DNA of 64,000 nucleotides. Origin: JAOUFP01 sp963801505. GTDB lineage: Bacteria; Nitrospirota; Thermodesulfovibrionia; Thermodesulfovibrionales; UBA6898. Below the pieces are notes generated by a model that saw only the letters and a list, made by a program, of their open reading frames with translations, was not told the DNA's origin and made no database searches. Positions 1-8,583 of this stretch are shown piece after piece (position 1 is the stretch's first letter; each line of letters starts with the position of its first letter). The translations under genes were made by a program, and so were the position numbers. The stretch lies in assembly GCA_963801505.1 (NCBI GenBank), contig CAWDEY010000024.1:1-64000 (forward strand), written 5' to 3'.

Positions 1-166
1 ATTCACTTGATAATATAAAAGAAAATAGACTCATCCCGACCGGAATCAACCGGGCCGGCCCCCCGCCTACCTCCCTGAGCCGGATCTCCCGGCGATAAGC
101 CGGTCAGCCTGGTCTTCTTTGAAGTAGGCCGAAAATGGTCAAATCAATCCTTGAGAGGCTATCCCC

Positions 167-1375
167 ATGACATTCACGATAGAGTCCGAGACGCCGCCCG
201 AACCCAACAGATACGGATAGGAAACCTCGGCGTTGGTGGGAAGTACTGCTGGCGGTTTGTATTGTGGCCGTCGGCGAGATTTCTTCATCATCAGGCCGGC
301 GATGAAATCGAAGGCGGACAGGCAAAGGTCGGCTAATCAGACGCGAAGTGTGTCCGTGGCCGCAGTGCAGGCCGAAAAAGGGCGACGGCGGTTTATCTCA
401 CCGGGCTGGGTACGGTCACACCGCTCAACACGGTCACGGTCAAAACCCGCGTGGACGGGCAACTGATGGAGATCCGCTGAAGGAGGGCCAGACCGTGGAG
501 AAAGGAAATGTACTGGCGGTCATCGACCCGAGGCCCTTTGAGGTGCAGCTTGCCCAGGGCCGAGGGCCAGATGGCCCGCGATCAGGCCTTTCTGAAAAAC
601 GCAGTCCTCGATCTGGAGCGATACCGGGGTCTCTGCAGCAGGACTCCATCCCCGGACAACAACTCGATACCCAGGAGGCCCTCGTCCGGCAGTATGAGGG
701 TATTGTCAAGGCCGATCAGGGTCAGATCGATGGTGCCGGATTACAGCTTACCTACTGCCGGATCACGGCGCCGGTAAGCGGGCGCATCGGCCTGCGTCTG
801 GTGGACCCGGGCAACATGGTCCATGCGGCTGATGCCAACGGTCTTGGTCGTCATCACCCAGCTTCAGCCCATCACGGTCATCTTCCCATCCCGGTGGTCT
901 TCACAGGGCGCTGAAAAGGTTGAAGAAAGGAGAGCGGATGTCTGTTGAGGCTTATGACCGGGAGCAGAAGATAAAGCTTGCCGCCGGGTCTCTATTGACC
1001 ATCGACAACCAGGTCGATCCCAACACCGGCACCGTAAAATTCAAAGCCCTGTTCCCGAACACCGGCCAGGAGTTGTTCCCAAACCAGTTCGTCAATATAA
1101 AACTTCTCATCGACCTGAGGCGCGGGGTGGTCATCGTGCCTTCGGTTCAAAGGGGTCCACAAGGCCCTTTCGTTTATATGGTGAAGGCCGATCGTACCGC
1201 CATCGTCCGCCCCGTCGAGTTGGCTGAGATCCAGAGCGGTGAGGTTCGATCAAGTCCGGTCTCTCGGAAGGGGAACTCGTGGTAACGGATGGCGCAGAGA
1301 GACTGCGGGACGGAGCCAAGGTGGATCTGAAAGGTGACGAGAACGGCAACAAAGGGCCCTCGAAAGGAACGCTGA
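167..1375 (+). pseudogene. MdtA-like RND efflux membrane fusion protein, multiply frameshifted
   Basis: Pieces of one HlyD/MdtA periplasmic adaptor can be read in different frames. They are an N-terminal tail and membrane anchor (about 167-300), a first lipoyl half with TVTVKTRVDGQL (about 430-470), KEGQTVEKGNVLAVIDPRPF (about 480-540), a helical hairpin, the second lipoyl half TYCRITAPVSGRIGLRLVDP (about 750-815), and a beta-barrel part (920-1285). At least five single-base frame changes separate them. In the family this protein links an inner-membrane RND pump to an outer-membrane channel. It overlaps the downstream pump gene by TGATG, the usual operon layout. The segment is GC-rich compared with the rest of the window. 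As read it cannot make a working protein; the breaks may be real decay or sequencing error. Confidence 0.75.
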
Positions 1376-2242
1376 TGAACCTTTCCCGCCCTTTCATCCT
1401 GCGGCCGGTGGCCACCACGTTCTGATGGTGGCCATATTTCTGGCCGGAGCCGTGGCCTATCGCTATTCGCGGTCTCTGCGCTGCCGCAGGTCGATTACCC
1501 GACGATCCAGGTGCGTACCTTTTATCCTGGAGCCAGCCCCGATGTCATGGCCTTCTCGGTCACGGCTCCATTGGAGCGCCAGTTCGGTCTGATGCCCGGA
1601 CTGGCCCCAGATGACCTCCTCCAGCTCCGGCGGGAGTTCGGTCATCACCCTGCAATTCAACCTTGACCTATCCCTGGACGTGGCCGAGCAGCAGGTCCAG
1701 GCTTCCATCAATGCGGCCTTTACCTTTCTCCCCAAAGATCTTCCCAGCCCACCGGTATAAAGTAAATCCGGCTGATGCCCCGATTCTCACCCTGGCCCTC
1801 ACCTCAAAGACGCTGCCTCTGCCCACGGTCGAAGACCTGGCCGACACACGATTCGCACAGAAAATATCCCAGTTACCAGGGGTGGGCCTGGTGAGTATCA
1901 GTGGGGGACAAAGACCTGCGGTAAGGATCCATGCCAATCCGGCGGCCCTGGCCGCCTACAACCTCACCCTGGAGGACCTACGCTCGGCCCTGACCACAGC
2001 CAATGTCAACCAGGCCAAGGGGAGCTTTGATGGTCCCCGGCAGTCCTACATCATCGGGGCCAATGACCAGCTCTTTTCGAGCAGTGACTACTGCTCCCTT
2101 ATCGTGGCCTACAAGCCGGCCGCGGTCAGACTATCCGATGTGGCCGAGGCGGGGCATGACGCTGAGAACATTCAGCAGGCCGCCTGGTGGGAACACGAAG
2201 CCCGCAGTCATCCTTAATATTCAGCGTCAGCCCGGGGCGTCT
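1375..2242 (+). pseudogene. MdtB-like RND efflux pump, N-terminal fragment, frameshifted and truncated
   Basis: The start MNLSRPFILRPVATT and following segments (VSALPQVDYPTIQVRTFYPG, DVMAFSVTAPLERQFG, SLDVAEQQVQASINAA, the porter-domain run from about 1770 to 2215) are typical of the N-terminal third of an MdtB/MdtC-type RND transporter. Frame changes occur near 1424, 1465, 1610 and 1760, so no open frame spans them. Homology stops at about 2242 after NIQRQPGA, where the sequence becomes the antisense of aprA. About 750 residues of a normal ~1,040-residue pump are missing. The identity is clear; whether the end reflects a real rearrangement or an assembly join is open. Confidence 0.75.
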
Positions 2243-3507
2243 TCATTCGGACCAGCAGCCCATATGCCGCAGCAGCCGGAATGCGAGCCAAGGAGATAAG
2301 GCTCTGTAGGCATGATCTCGGAGCCGACTTTTTCAGGCTCGGTGTTCGTGCCGGCCCAGAGGCCTGCCTGACCGACTGACATATCGAGGAAGTCTTCCCA
2401 TGCCTCTGCGAGGAGGTGTTTTACTTCCTTAGGTGTCATGGTTGAAGAAAGTGCTGCCAATGCAGTTGGTGTATCCATGTAGATCGGGCCTCTGCCTTCT
2501 CTCATCTCTTTCAGCATAAGATGGTTTCTGAGGCAGGAAGCAGGTACTTTTGCAAGACCGTATGGCGGATAAGACTTAAGCATATCAGCATTTGTTGACA
2601 TGTAGTTCTCACCAAGGGTGTTGGTTGCCTTTGCCTTGAAGAGAAGGAACCATGCGCCGACAGGGCCGTAGCCGTCTTTAAATCTTGCAGGTACGAACCT
2701 GTTTTCCATCATGGTCATCTCAGCGCCGACTTCCTGGCACATAGTGTATGTAGAGCCTGCATTCCATACTGGATACCAGCATCTGCCCATACCTTCGCCG
2801 GTAGACCTTGGCCTGAAGACGTTAACAGCTCCGCCGCAGGCGACCATCATCGCGTTGGTCTTGATCACATATACTTTATTTTCTCTAACGCTGAAGCCAA
2901 CTGCGCCTGCGATCCTGTTAGGCTCATTCTTGTCCAAGACGAGCTTTACGATAAAGCATCTTTCGATGATATTATCTGATCCGAGCGCTGCCTTTGCTGC
3001 CTCTGCAACGATCCTCTTGTAAGATTCACCATTGATCATGATCTGCCAGCGGCCTGAGCGGACCGGCTTTGTTCCGACCTTGAGGGTCGGAGCGCCCTGG
3101 GCGCCATCAACGGTCTTTCCGTCATCAAGAGTCTTCCAGATCGGGAGGCCCCACTCTTCAAAGAGATAGACTGATCTGTCAACGTGTCTTCCGCAGTCGA
3201 AGATAAGGTCTTCCCTTACGATGCCCATAAGGTCATTTCTGATCATTCTTACATAATCATCGGGCTTGTTCTCGCCGAGGTAGGTATTGATTGCAGAGAG
3301 GCCCTGTGCAACAGCACCGCTTCTCTCAAGGGCAGCCTTGTCACAAAGAAGGATCTTTGTGCCTTCAGGTGCCCATTTCTTTATTTCATATGCGGTCCCG
3401 CATGCAGCCATACCGCCGCCGACGATAAGAATATCGGTGTCGAGTTCGACTATAGCAGGGTCTAGTGTTGCCGGTAATTCTCCAAGTGGCTTATTTGGTA
3501 ATGCCAT
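2227..3507 (-). CDS. aprA: Adenylylsulfate reductase alpha subunit, 3'-truncated
   Basis: This is the FAD-containing catalytic subunit of dissimilatory APS reductase, which reduces APS to sulfite and AMP in the cytoplasm. The N-terminal FAD-binding Rossmann motif is ILIVGGGMAACGTAYEIKKW. The substrate-channel regions VRSGRWQIMINGESYKRIV and GSHSGCCGIWA follow in the normal order. The frame reads 426 codons, but true AprA sequence ends near 2243 at AAGPNED; the last codons come from the abutting RND gene. AprA is normally about 650-660 residues, so about 230 C-terminal residues are missing. It lies 31 bp downstream of aprB on the same strand. The qmoABC genes often found next are absent because the junction comes first. 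The identity is certain; the truncation may be an assembly artefact. Confidence 0.9.
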   Translation of the reverse strand: MALPNKPLGELPATLDPAIVELDTDILIVGGGMAACGTAYEIKKWAPEGTKILLCDKAALERSGAVAQGLSAINTYLGENKPDDYVRMIRNDLMGIVREDLIFDCGRHVDRSVYLFEEWGLPIWKTLDDGKTVDGAQGAPTLKVGTKPVRSGRWQIMINGESYKRIVAEAAKAALGSDNIIERCFIVKLVLDKNEPNRIAGAVGFSVRENKVYVIKTNAMMVACGGAVNVFRPRSTGEGMGRCWYPVWNAGSTYTMCQEVGAEMTMMENRFVPARFKDGYGPVGAWFLLFKAKATNTLGENYMSTNADMLKSYPPYGLAKVPASCLRNHLMLKEMREGRGPIYMDTPTALAALSSTMTPKEVKHLLAEAWEDFLDMSVGQAGLWAGTNTEPEKVGSEIMPTEPYLLGSHSGCCGIWAAGPNEDAPG

Positions 3508-3538
3508 ATTTATTTTCCTCCTGTTTTAATTTTATAAA

Positions 3539-3985
3539 TTATTTGCCGAGTATCGCAATCGGCCTTGGGAGTTCGTACCCATCGACTTCTTCGTCTGTCA
3601 GCTGCTCAGTGTCAAGATTCTTGCCCTTGTGAGCTGCATTCTTAGGATCAATGGAACCCTCAGGTGTTGTTCTGATAGGGAATTTAAACCTCATCAGATT
3701 ACCGTTTCTAAACTGGATCGTCCACATGATCGAGTCAGAGCTCATCATCGGCGCAACACTGCCTCCGAGGGGAACAAAATCAGAGTAAGCCCTTACTGCT
3801 ATTGCACCCTGTGGGCATATCTTTACGCAGGAAAAGCATTCCCAGCACTGGTCAGGCTCCTGATTGTAAGCCTTCATGCTCTCTACATTTAAAACCATTA
3901 AATCGCTCGGGCAAATGTACATGCAAGCGGTCTTCTCTCCGCCCTTACAGCCGTCGCATTTTGCGGGATCTACAAAACTTGGCAT
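3539..3985 (-). CDS. aprB: Adenylylsulfate reductase beta subunit
   Basis: This 148-residue iron-sulfur subunit passes electrons to the FAD of AprA. Two ferredoxin-like 4Fe-4S cluster motifs are visible. The first starts at CDGCKGGEKTACMYICP (residues about 10-26), with the 8-residue-type spacing typical of AprB. The second is CWECFSCVKICP (about 47-58). The C-terminal tail (about 70-148) matches the extension that wraps around AprA, including SDSIMWTIQFRNG. Its length is normal for the family. It starts at ATG 3985 and is followed by aprA on the same strand. The 117-bp gap to sat upstream leaves room for processing, but I see no convincing terminator. Confidence 0.95.
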   Translation of the reverse strand: MPSFVDPAKCDGCKGGEKTACMYICPSDLMVLNVESMKAYNQEPDQCWECFSCVKICPQGAIAVRAYSDFVPLGGSVAPMMSSDSIMWTIQFRNGNLMRFKFPIRTTPEGSIDPKNAAHKGKNLDTEQLTDEEVDGYELPRPIAILGK

Positions 3986-4102
3986 ATTTAAACCTCCTGT
4001 TTCATTTTTTGTTAAATCTTAATGCATTACCTCAAAACTGCCTTTACTACCCTACTTCACCCCCTCTCAACGTTGTAAATTGCCTCTGAATAAGACATAA
4101 AT

Positions 4103-5302
4103 TTATTTTTCAAGACTCTGATAATATTTAATCAGAATCTCAGCCACTTCAGGACGTGAGAATTCTTTAGGTGGTGCAATTCCCTTACTTAACATTTCGC
4201 GCACTTTTGTGCCTGAAAGCAGAACAAAATCTTCTTTTGTATGATCAGGTGCTTCACACATCATCATGACCTTGTTCAGTTTCTTCGAGTATGCAGTGTG
4301 GTCAGCCTTGAAGATTTCAATTTTAAGTGAGCCGGCAGGGACCTCATTATCAAAGATAGTTTGAGCATCAAATGCACCGTAGTGATCACCAACACCCGCA
4401 TGATCACGACCAACGATGAAGTGGGTTGCTCCCATGTTCTGACGGAACACAGCGTGCAATACAGCTTCTTTTGGTCCGGCATACAGCATATCGAAACCGT
4501 AACCAGTAACCATTGCACTGTTTGGCGGGAAGTACAGCTCGACCATTTTACGGATAGCTGCATCGCGAACAGGTGCCGGGATGTCGCCCTTTTTCAGTTT
4601 ACCAAGCAACATGTGAATAACCAGACCATCACAACCTAGACGCTCCATTGCCATGTGGCAAAGTTCTTCGTGGGCCAGATGCATCGGGTTACGGGTCTGG
4701 AAGGCAACAACCTTCTTCCAGCCGCGCTCAGTGATTTCGTTGCGAATTTCAACTGCAGTACGGAAGGTGTCCGGGAATTCATCCGCGAAGTAAGAAAAGT
4801 TTAATACTTTGATTGGACCTGATATACAAACTTTACCCTGGGCGTTGAATGCTTCAACACCAGGATGTGCTTCTTTAGGACTGGGACGGTAAATTTCCTG
4901 AGACATCATCGCCATCTCTGCATCGCTGAATTCTTCAACAGCTGCTACATCCATAACAGCCAGTACAGGATTGCCTTCGACGTTTGGATCTTTAAGTGCT
5001 ATACGATCACCAGCTTTAATGTTGCCTGCGTCTTTAACAAGGTTTAAAATCGGAACAGGCCAGAACAAACCGGACGTCGTTTTCATATTTTTAGCAACTG
5101 ACAGAGCATCAGCTTTATTCATGTAGCCTGTTAATGGGTTAAAGTAACCACCACCCATCATCACTGCATTAGCTGCAGTTGCTGAACTCACGACAATAGA
5201 AGTCATGCCTTCAGCTTTCTTCTTGAGTGCTTCATTTTCAGCCGTGTCATATACAAATAGTGGGTTCAGTTTCTCTGAACCATGCGGACTTATAAGTGAC
5301 AT
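4103..5302 (-). CDS. sat: Sulfate adenylyltransferase (ATP sulfurylase)
   Basis: This 399-residue homo-oligomeric-type ATP sulfurylase activates sulfate with ATP to APS and pyrophosphate, or runs in reverse in sulfur oxidisers. The active-site motif FQTRNPMHLAHEELCH holds the QxRNPxH signature. The second nucleotide motif VGRDHAGVGDHYGAFDAQ and the C-terminal LLSGTKVREMLSKG are present. There is no APS-kinase domain, which fits a dissimilatory role. It lies between adk and aprB on the same strand, 53 bp after adk. Base composition and codon use look a little different from the neighbours, which could reflect transfer, but I cannot test that here. Confidence 0.95.
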   Translation of the reverse strand: MSLISPHGSEKLNPLFVYDTAENEALKKKAEGMTSIVVSSATAANAVMMGGGYFNPLTGYMNKADALSVAKNMKTTSGLFWPVPILNLVKDAGNIKAGDRIALKDPNVEGNPVLAVMDVAAVEEFSDAEMAMMSQEIYRPSPKEAHPGVEAFNAQGKVCISGPIKVLNFSYFADEFPDTFRTAVEIRNEITERGWKKVVAFQTRNPMHLAHEELCHMAMERLGCDGLVIHMLLGKLKKGDIPAPVRDAAIRKMVELYFPPNSAMVTGYGFDMLYAGPKEAVLHAVFRQNMGATHFIVGRDHAGVGDHYGAFDAQTIFDNEVPAGSLKIEIFKADHTAYSKKLNKVMMMCEAPDHTKEDFVLLSGTKVREMLSKGIAPPKEFSRPEVAEILIKYYQSLEK

Positions 5303-5355
5303 TATCTTCCTCCTGTTAAATATTTTTTATTTTTTCAAGGCAATGCCTGAACTAT

Positions 5356-6003
5356 CTATTTAAGGCCTAACGCATCGCAGACTTTCTTGAATATGTCGTC
5401 GATGCTGCCGGTCCCGGACACTGACTTCAGTATCCCCTTCTTGCCGTAATAGTCGATCAGCGGCGCTGTTTGAGAGCTGTAAACCTCAAGTCTCTTCTTT
5501 ATCGTTTCTTCCTTGTCATCGTCCCTCTGAAAGAGCTCCCCGCCGCACTTGTCGCAGACGCCTTCTTTTTTCGCTGCATTAAAATATACATTAAACATCT
5601 GGCCACAGGCCTTGCATGTTCTTCTTCCTGTGAGTCTCTTCATGAGGTCCTCAATTGGGACATCAACGCTAAGGGCAGCAGTTAAAGACATATTGAGGGC
5701 CGCAAGCATCTTGTCAAGTTCCTCAGCCTGCTTTGTATTTCTCGGGAAACCATCGAGAATATACCCTTTTTTGCAATCATCCTGCTTGATTCTCTCAGCA
5801 ACCATACCCAAAACAACACTGTCAGGTACAAGCTCGCCTTTGTCCATATATGATTTTGCTTCTTTGCCGAGGGCAGTGCCTGCTTTAACAGCTGCTCTCA
5901 ATAAATCGCCTGTAGAAATCTGGGGAACCTGATATTTCTCAATAAGTATTTTTGCCTGAGTTCCCTTGCCTGCGCCAGGCGCACCGAGTAATACTAATCT
6001 CAT
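5356..6003 (-). CDS. adk: Adenylate kinase
   Basis: This 215-residue enzyme interconverts AMP and ATP with two ADP. The P-loop GAPGAGKGTQ lies at residues 7-16. The AMP-binding segment is ISTGDLLRAAV and the DGFPRNTKQAEELD motif follows. The long LID domain carries four zinc-type cysteines (CKACG and CDKCG, about residues 127-152), a form common outside enterobacteria. It is the first gene of the minus-strand run adk-sat-aprB-aprA. APS reductase releases AMP and Sat consumes ATP, so co-expression with this enzyme makes metabolic sense. A strong sigma70 promoter lies 113 bp upstream. Confidence 0.95.
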   Translation of the reverse strand: MRLVLLGAPGAGKGTQAKILIEKYQVPQISTGDLLRAAVKAGTALGKEAKSYMDKGELVPDSVVLGMVAERIKQDDCKKGYILDGFPRNTKQAEELDKMLAALNMSLTAALSVDVPIEDLMKRLTGRRTCKACGQMFNVYFNAAKKEGVCDKCGGELFQRDDDKEETIKKRLEVYSSQTAPLIDYYGKKGILKSVSGTGSIDDIFKKVCDALGLK

Positions 6004-6115
6004 AAAGCCTCCTAACTATTTGGTTTTAAATCAATTCTTAATATATCCGGAATAACAACCAAGCCTGTATTAAATAAACAGATCAGGGGCAGGGCTCAGC
6101 TTTCAAAACCATATA

Positions 6116-6144
6116 ACTATAAGCATCGTATAATTTGAAGTCAA
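6116..6144 (-). promoter_or_regulatory. Sigma70-type promoter for adk-sat-aprBA
   Basis: Read on the minus strand, TTGACT (6144-6139) and TATAGT (6121-6116) are separated by exactly 17 bases. They lie 113 bp ahead of the adk start in an otherwise empty 234-bp gap. No other good promoter is seen ahead of sat or aprB. This is sequence inference only. Confidence 0.6.
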
Positions 6145-6237
6145 ATTCATATTTCTCATAAATGGATAAGGATTACTTATTAATCTGATTTTTAAATTAT
6201 ATAGCTATTTAATTTTGAAAAGAACCTTTTGCATTTT

Positions 6238-6843
6238 TTATTGCCTTTTATTTTGCAAGTCTTTGAGATATCTATAGAATTTTTTCATCGCCCTTCCTCT
6301 ATGACTCAACCCGTCCTTCTCCTGATCTGTCATTTCTGCAAAAGTCCTCTCATGGCCTTCAGGATAGAATACCGGGTCATAACCAAAACCATTAAAGCCT
6401 TTCTGTTTTTCGCCAATCATTCCCCTCACATACCCCGTAAATGTCTTGTACTTACCTTCAGGCGTGGCAAATGCGATGCAGCATACAAATCTGGCCTCTC
6501 TTCCGGTGCTATTTGATAAAAGTCTCATTTCCCTAAGGAGTTTTCTCACATTATCATTATCCTTTGCCTTATCCCCTGCATACCTCGCGGAAAAAACTCC
6601 CGGGGCACCACCAAGGGCACTTACTTCCAGTCCTGAATCATCTGCCACTGCAGGATAGCCGGTGAATTTTGATACGGCAAGGGCCTTTTTAATGGCATTT
6701 GACCTGAATGTCTTTCCGTCTTCTACCACTTCAGGACAGTCTGGAAAGGAATCAAGCGTTAAAAAGCGAACTCCAAAGCCATCAAACATCCGCTTCATTT
6801 CCTCAACCTTTTTCTTGTTCGTAGTTGCAAGCACAATTGTCAT
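6238..6843 (-). CDS. rdgB: XTP/dITP pyrophosphatase (RdgB/HAM1 family)
   Basis: This housekeeping enzyme hydrolyses non-canonical purine triphosphates (XTP, ITP, dITP) to monophosphates and keeps them out of DNA and RNA. The N-terminal substrate motif IVLATTNKKKVEEMKRMF, the acidic loop ADDSGLEV, the SARYAG segment and the C-terminal FGYDPVFYP plus LSHRGRA motifs are all present in order. The start is taken at ATG 6843 because the protein family begins with MxIVLATxN; an upstream in-frame ATG (6852) would add only three residues. It is on the same strand as adk, but the adk promoter lies between them, so they are probably separate units. Confidence 0.93.
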   Translation of the reverse strand: MTIVLATTNKKKVEEMKRMFDGFGVRFLTLDSFPDCPEVVEDGKTFRSNAIKKALAVSKFTGYPAVADDSGLEVSALGGAPGVFSARYAGDKAKDNDNVRKLLREMRLLSNSTGREARFVCCIAFATPEGKYKTFTGYVRGMIGEKQKGFNGFGYDPVFYPEGHERTFAEMTDQEKDGLSHRGRAMKKFYRYLKDLQNKRQ

Positions 6844-6879
6844 AAACAACACAGCCTCTCAATAATCTTATAAATTTTT

Positions 6880-7036
6880 AGTGTATGTCCATAAATAACT
6901 ACCCAAGAAACCAGAGGTCTGTCATTCCCGCAAAAGAAGCGCCTCGGGAATCCTTCTGTAAAGCCATCGGAAAGATTCCGGAGAAGCCGGAATAACAGAC
7001 AAATGGCAAAATACAGAGTTTATGGACAGACACTAT
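6880..7036. repeat. MITE-like element with terminal inverted repeats enclosing a REP-type unit
   Basis: The ends AGTGTATGTCCATAAAT (6880-6896) and the inverted form of AGTGTCTGTCCATAAAC (7019-7035) match at 15 of 17 positions. Inside (6920-6999) is a GTCATTCCC...AAGCCGGAATAACAG unit that is repeated at 31761-31827 and, in the other orientation, at 30794-30874. The element has no coding capacity and lies between rdgB and the RDD gene. Confidence 0.6.
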
Positions 7037-7126
7037 TAAAAACATACTGACGATGTTGCTATTAGGCAACGCTGGTTATTTTATGTTATATTTGAAAAAT
7101 ATTAAAGGCTTTTGTTAGTATTCGTA

Positions 7127-7534
7127 ATGTCCGAGGAACAAAGAAGTGCAGGGCTTCTTCTCAGAGTTGCAGCCAAAATTCTTGATTTCATCCTCATCGC
7201 TGCAGTCATGGAGATAGTTCCGAGAGCTGGTTTTTATGCTGGACTTGCCTATATACTTTTGGGAGATGGTTTTTTTGACGGCAGGAGCCTCGGGAAGAAA
7301 TTAATCAAGATCAAAGTTGTTTCTGCCAAGACCAATTCACCCTGCACCTTCAGGGATTCTATTTTAAGGAACAGTACGTTTGCTGCAGGATATATTTTTT
7401 GGCTTATACCGTGGATAGGTTGGATAGTTCTCTTTCTTGTTTCTGTTTTGGAATTTACTCTTGTCCTCGGGAGCAAAGACAACATGAGGCTGGGTGACGA
7501 AATCGCCGGTACTTTTGTAATAGAAACGCAATAA
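7127..7534 (+). CDS. RDD family membrane protein
   Basis: This protein of about 136 residues carries the RDD-domain pattern: an Arg in LLLRVAAKILDFILI, the Asp in the first membrane helix, and GRSLGKKLIKIKVV after the second helix. Three to four hydrophobic segments are visible. The family's function is poorly known; some members have been proposed to affect ion or solute movement. The start is uncertain. ATG at 7127 has a poor ribosome site, while TTG at 7112 follows AAAGG. It ends 15 bp before mreB on the same strand, so it is probably the first gene of the mre operon, which is an uncommon arrangement. Confidence 0.75.
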   Translation: MSEEQRSAGLLLRVAAKILDFILIAAVMEIVPRAGFYAGLAYILLGDGFFDGRSLGKKLIKIKVVSAKTNSPCTFRDSILRNSTFAAGYIFWLIPWIGWIVLFLVSVLEFTLVLGSKDNMRLGDEIAGTFVIETQ

Positions 7535-7549
7535 CCATTTGGGGGCAGA

Positions 7550-8581
7550 ATGTTTTTTCATAAAATACTCGGATTATTCTCAAACGATCTCGCAATAGAC
7601 CTGGGGACCGCAAACACACTCGTTTATGTAAAAGGAAAAGGCATTGTCTGCGACGAGCCTTCGGTGGTAGTTATAAGGAAAGACAATAAAAAAACCGTTG
7701 CAGTCGGGATTGACGCCAAAAAAATGCTGGGCAAAACCCCTTCCAACATAACCGCGATAAGGCCTATGAAAGACGGCGTCATAGCTGATTTCGATGCGAC
7801 CGGAGAAATGCTCAAATACTTCATCAAAAAAGTCCACAACAGACGGAGTTTTGTTTCGCCGAGGGTCATTATCGGCGTACCATCAGGCATTACCCAGGTG
7901 GAACAGCGGGCGGTCAAAGATGCAGCGGAGGCTTCGGGAGCAAGGGAAGTCTATCTGATTGAAGAGCCTATGGCCGCTGCTATCGGCGTTGGACTGCCTG
8001 TCGGAGAACCGTCAGGGAACATGATCGTTGATATAGGCGGCGGCACAACAGACGTAGCTGTTATATCTCTCGATGGTGTTGTATACAGCAAGGCGGTAAG
8101 GGTCGGCGGGGACAAGATGGATGAGGCGATTATGGCATATATTAAGAGAAGGTATAATCTAATGATCGGCGAAACAACGACTGAAAGGATAAAAATTGAA
8201 ATAGGATCGGCTTTCAGTTCAGACAACCTTGAAAAAAAGGTAATGGACATTAAGGGAAGGGACCTCATATCAGGCATACCAAAGACAATAACTATTAATG
8301 AAGATGAAATACGCGATGCCTTGTCAGAGCCTATAAATATCATTATGGACACCATAAAAGTCGCCCTGGAAAATACTCCTCCTGAACTCGCCTCTGATAT
8401 CGTAGACAGAGGCATTGTGCTTGCGGGGGGGGGCGCCCTTCTGCGCGGACTCGATTCCCTGATCAAGCAGGAAACCGGTCTTCCCGTCATTGTAGCTGAA
8501 AACCCGCTTACAGCGGTTGTCCAGGGGGTCGGCAAGATGCTGGATGAGCTTGAATTGCTTCGAAGAATAGCCTTGAATTAG
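7550..8581 (+). CDS. mreB: Rod-shape determining actin-like protein MreB
   Basis: This 343-residue bacterial actin homologue forms membrane-associated filaments that guide elongation-mode peptidoglycan synthesis. The phosphate-1 loop AIDLGTANTLVYVKGKGIV, the connect region EEPMAAAIGVGLPV, the phosphate-2 loop MIVDIGGGTTDVAVISL and the adenosine loop GIVLAGGGALLRGLD are all intact. Length is normal for the family. The start ATG is preceded by a GGGGGCAG stretch. It leads the mreB-mreC-mreD-mrdA-rodA cluster; mreC begins two bases after its stop. Confidence 0.97.
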   Translation: MFFHKILGLFSNDLAIDLGTANTLVYVKGKGIVCDEPSVVVIRKDNKKTVAVGIDAKKMLGKTPSNITAIRPMKDGVIADFDATGEMLKYFIKKVHNRRSFVSPRVIIGVPSGITQVEQRAVKDAAEASGAREVYLIEEPMAAAIGVGLPVGEPSGNMIVDIGGGTTDVAVISLDGVVYSKAVRVGGDKMDEAIMAYIKRRYNLMIGETTTERIKIEIGSAFSSDNLEKKVMDIKGRDLISGIPKTITINEDEIRDALSEPINIIMDTIKVALENTPPELASDIVDRGIVLAGGGALLRGLDSLIKQETGLPVIVAENPLTAVVQGVGKMLDELELLRRIALN

Positions 8582-8583
8582 TA

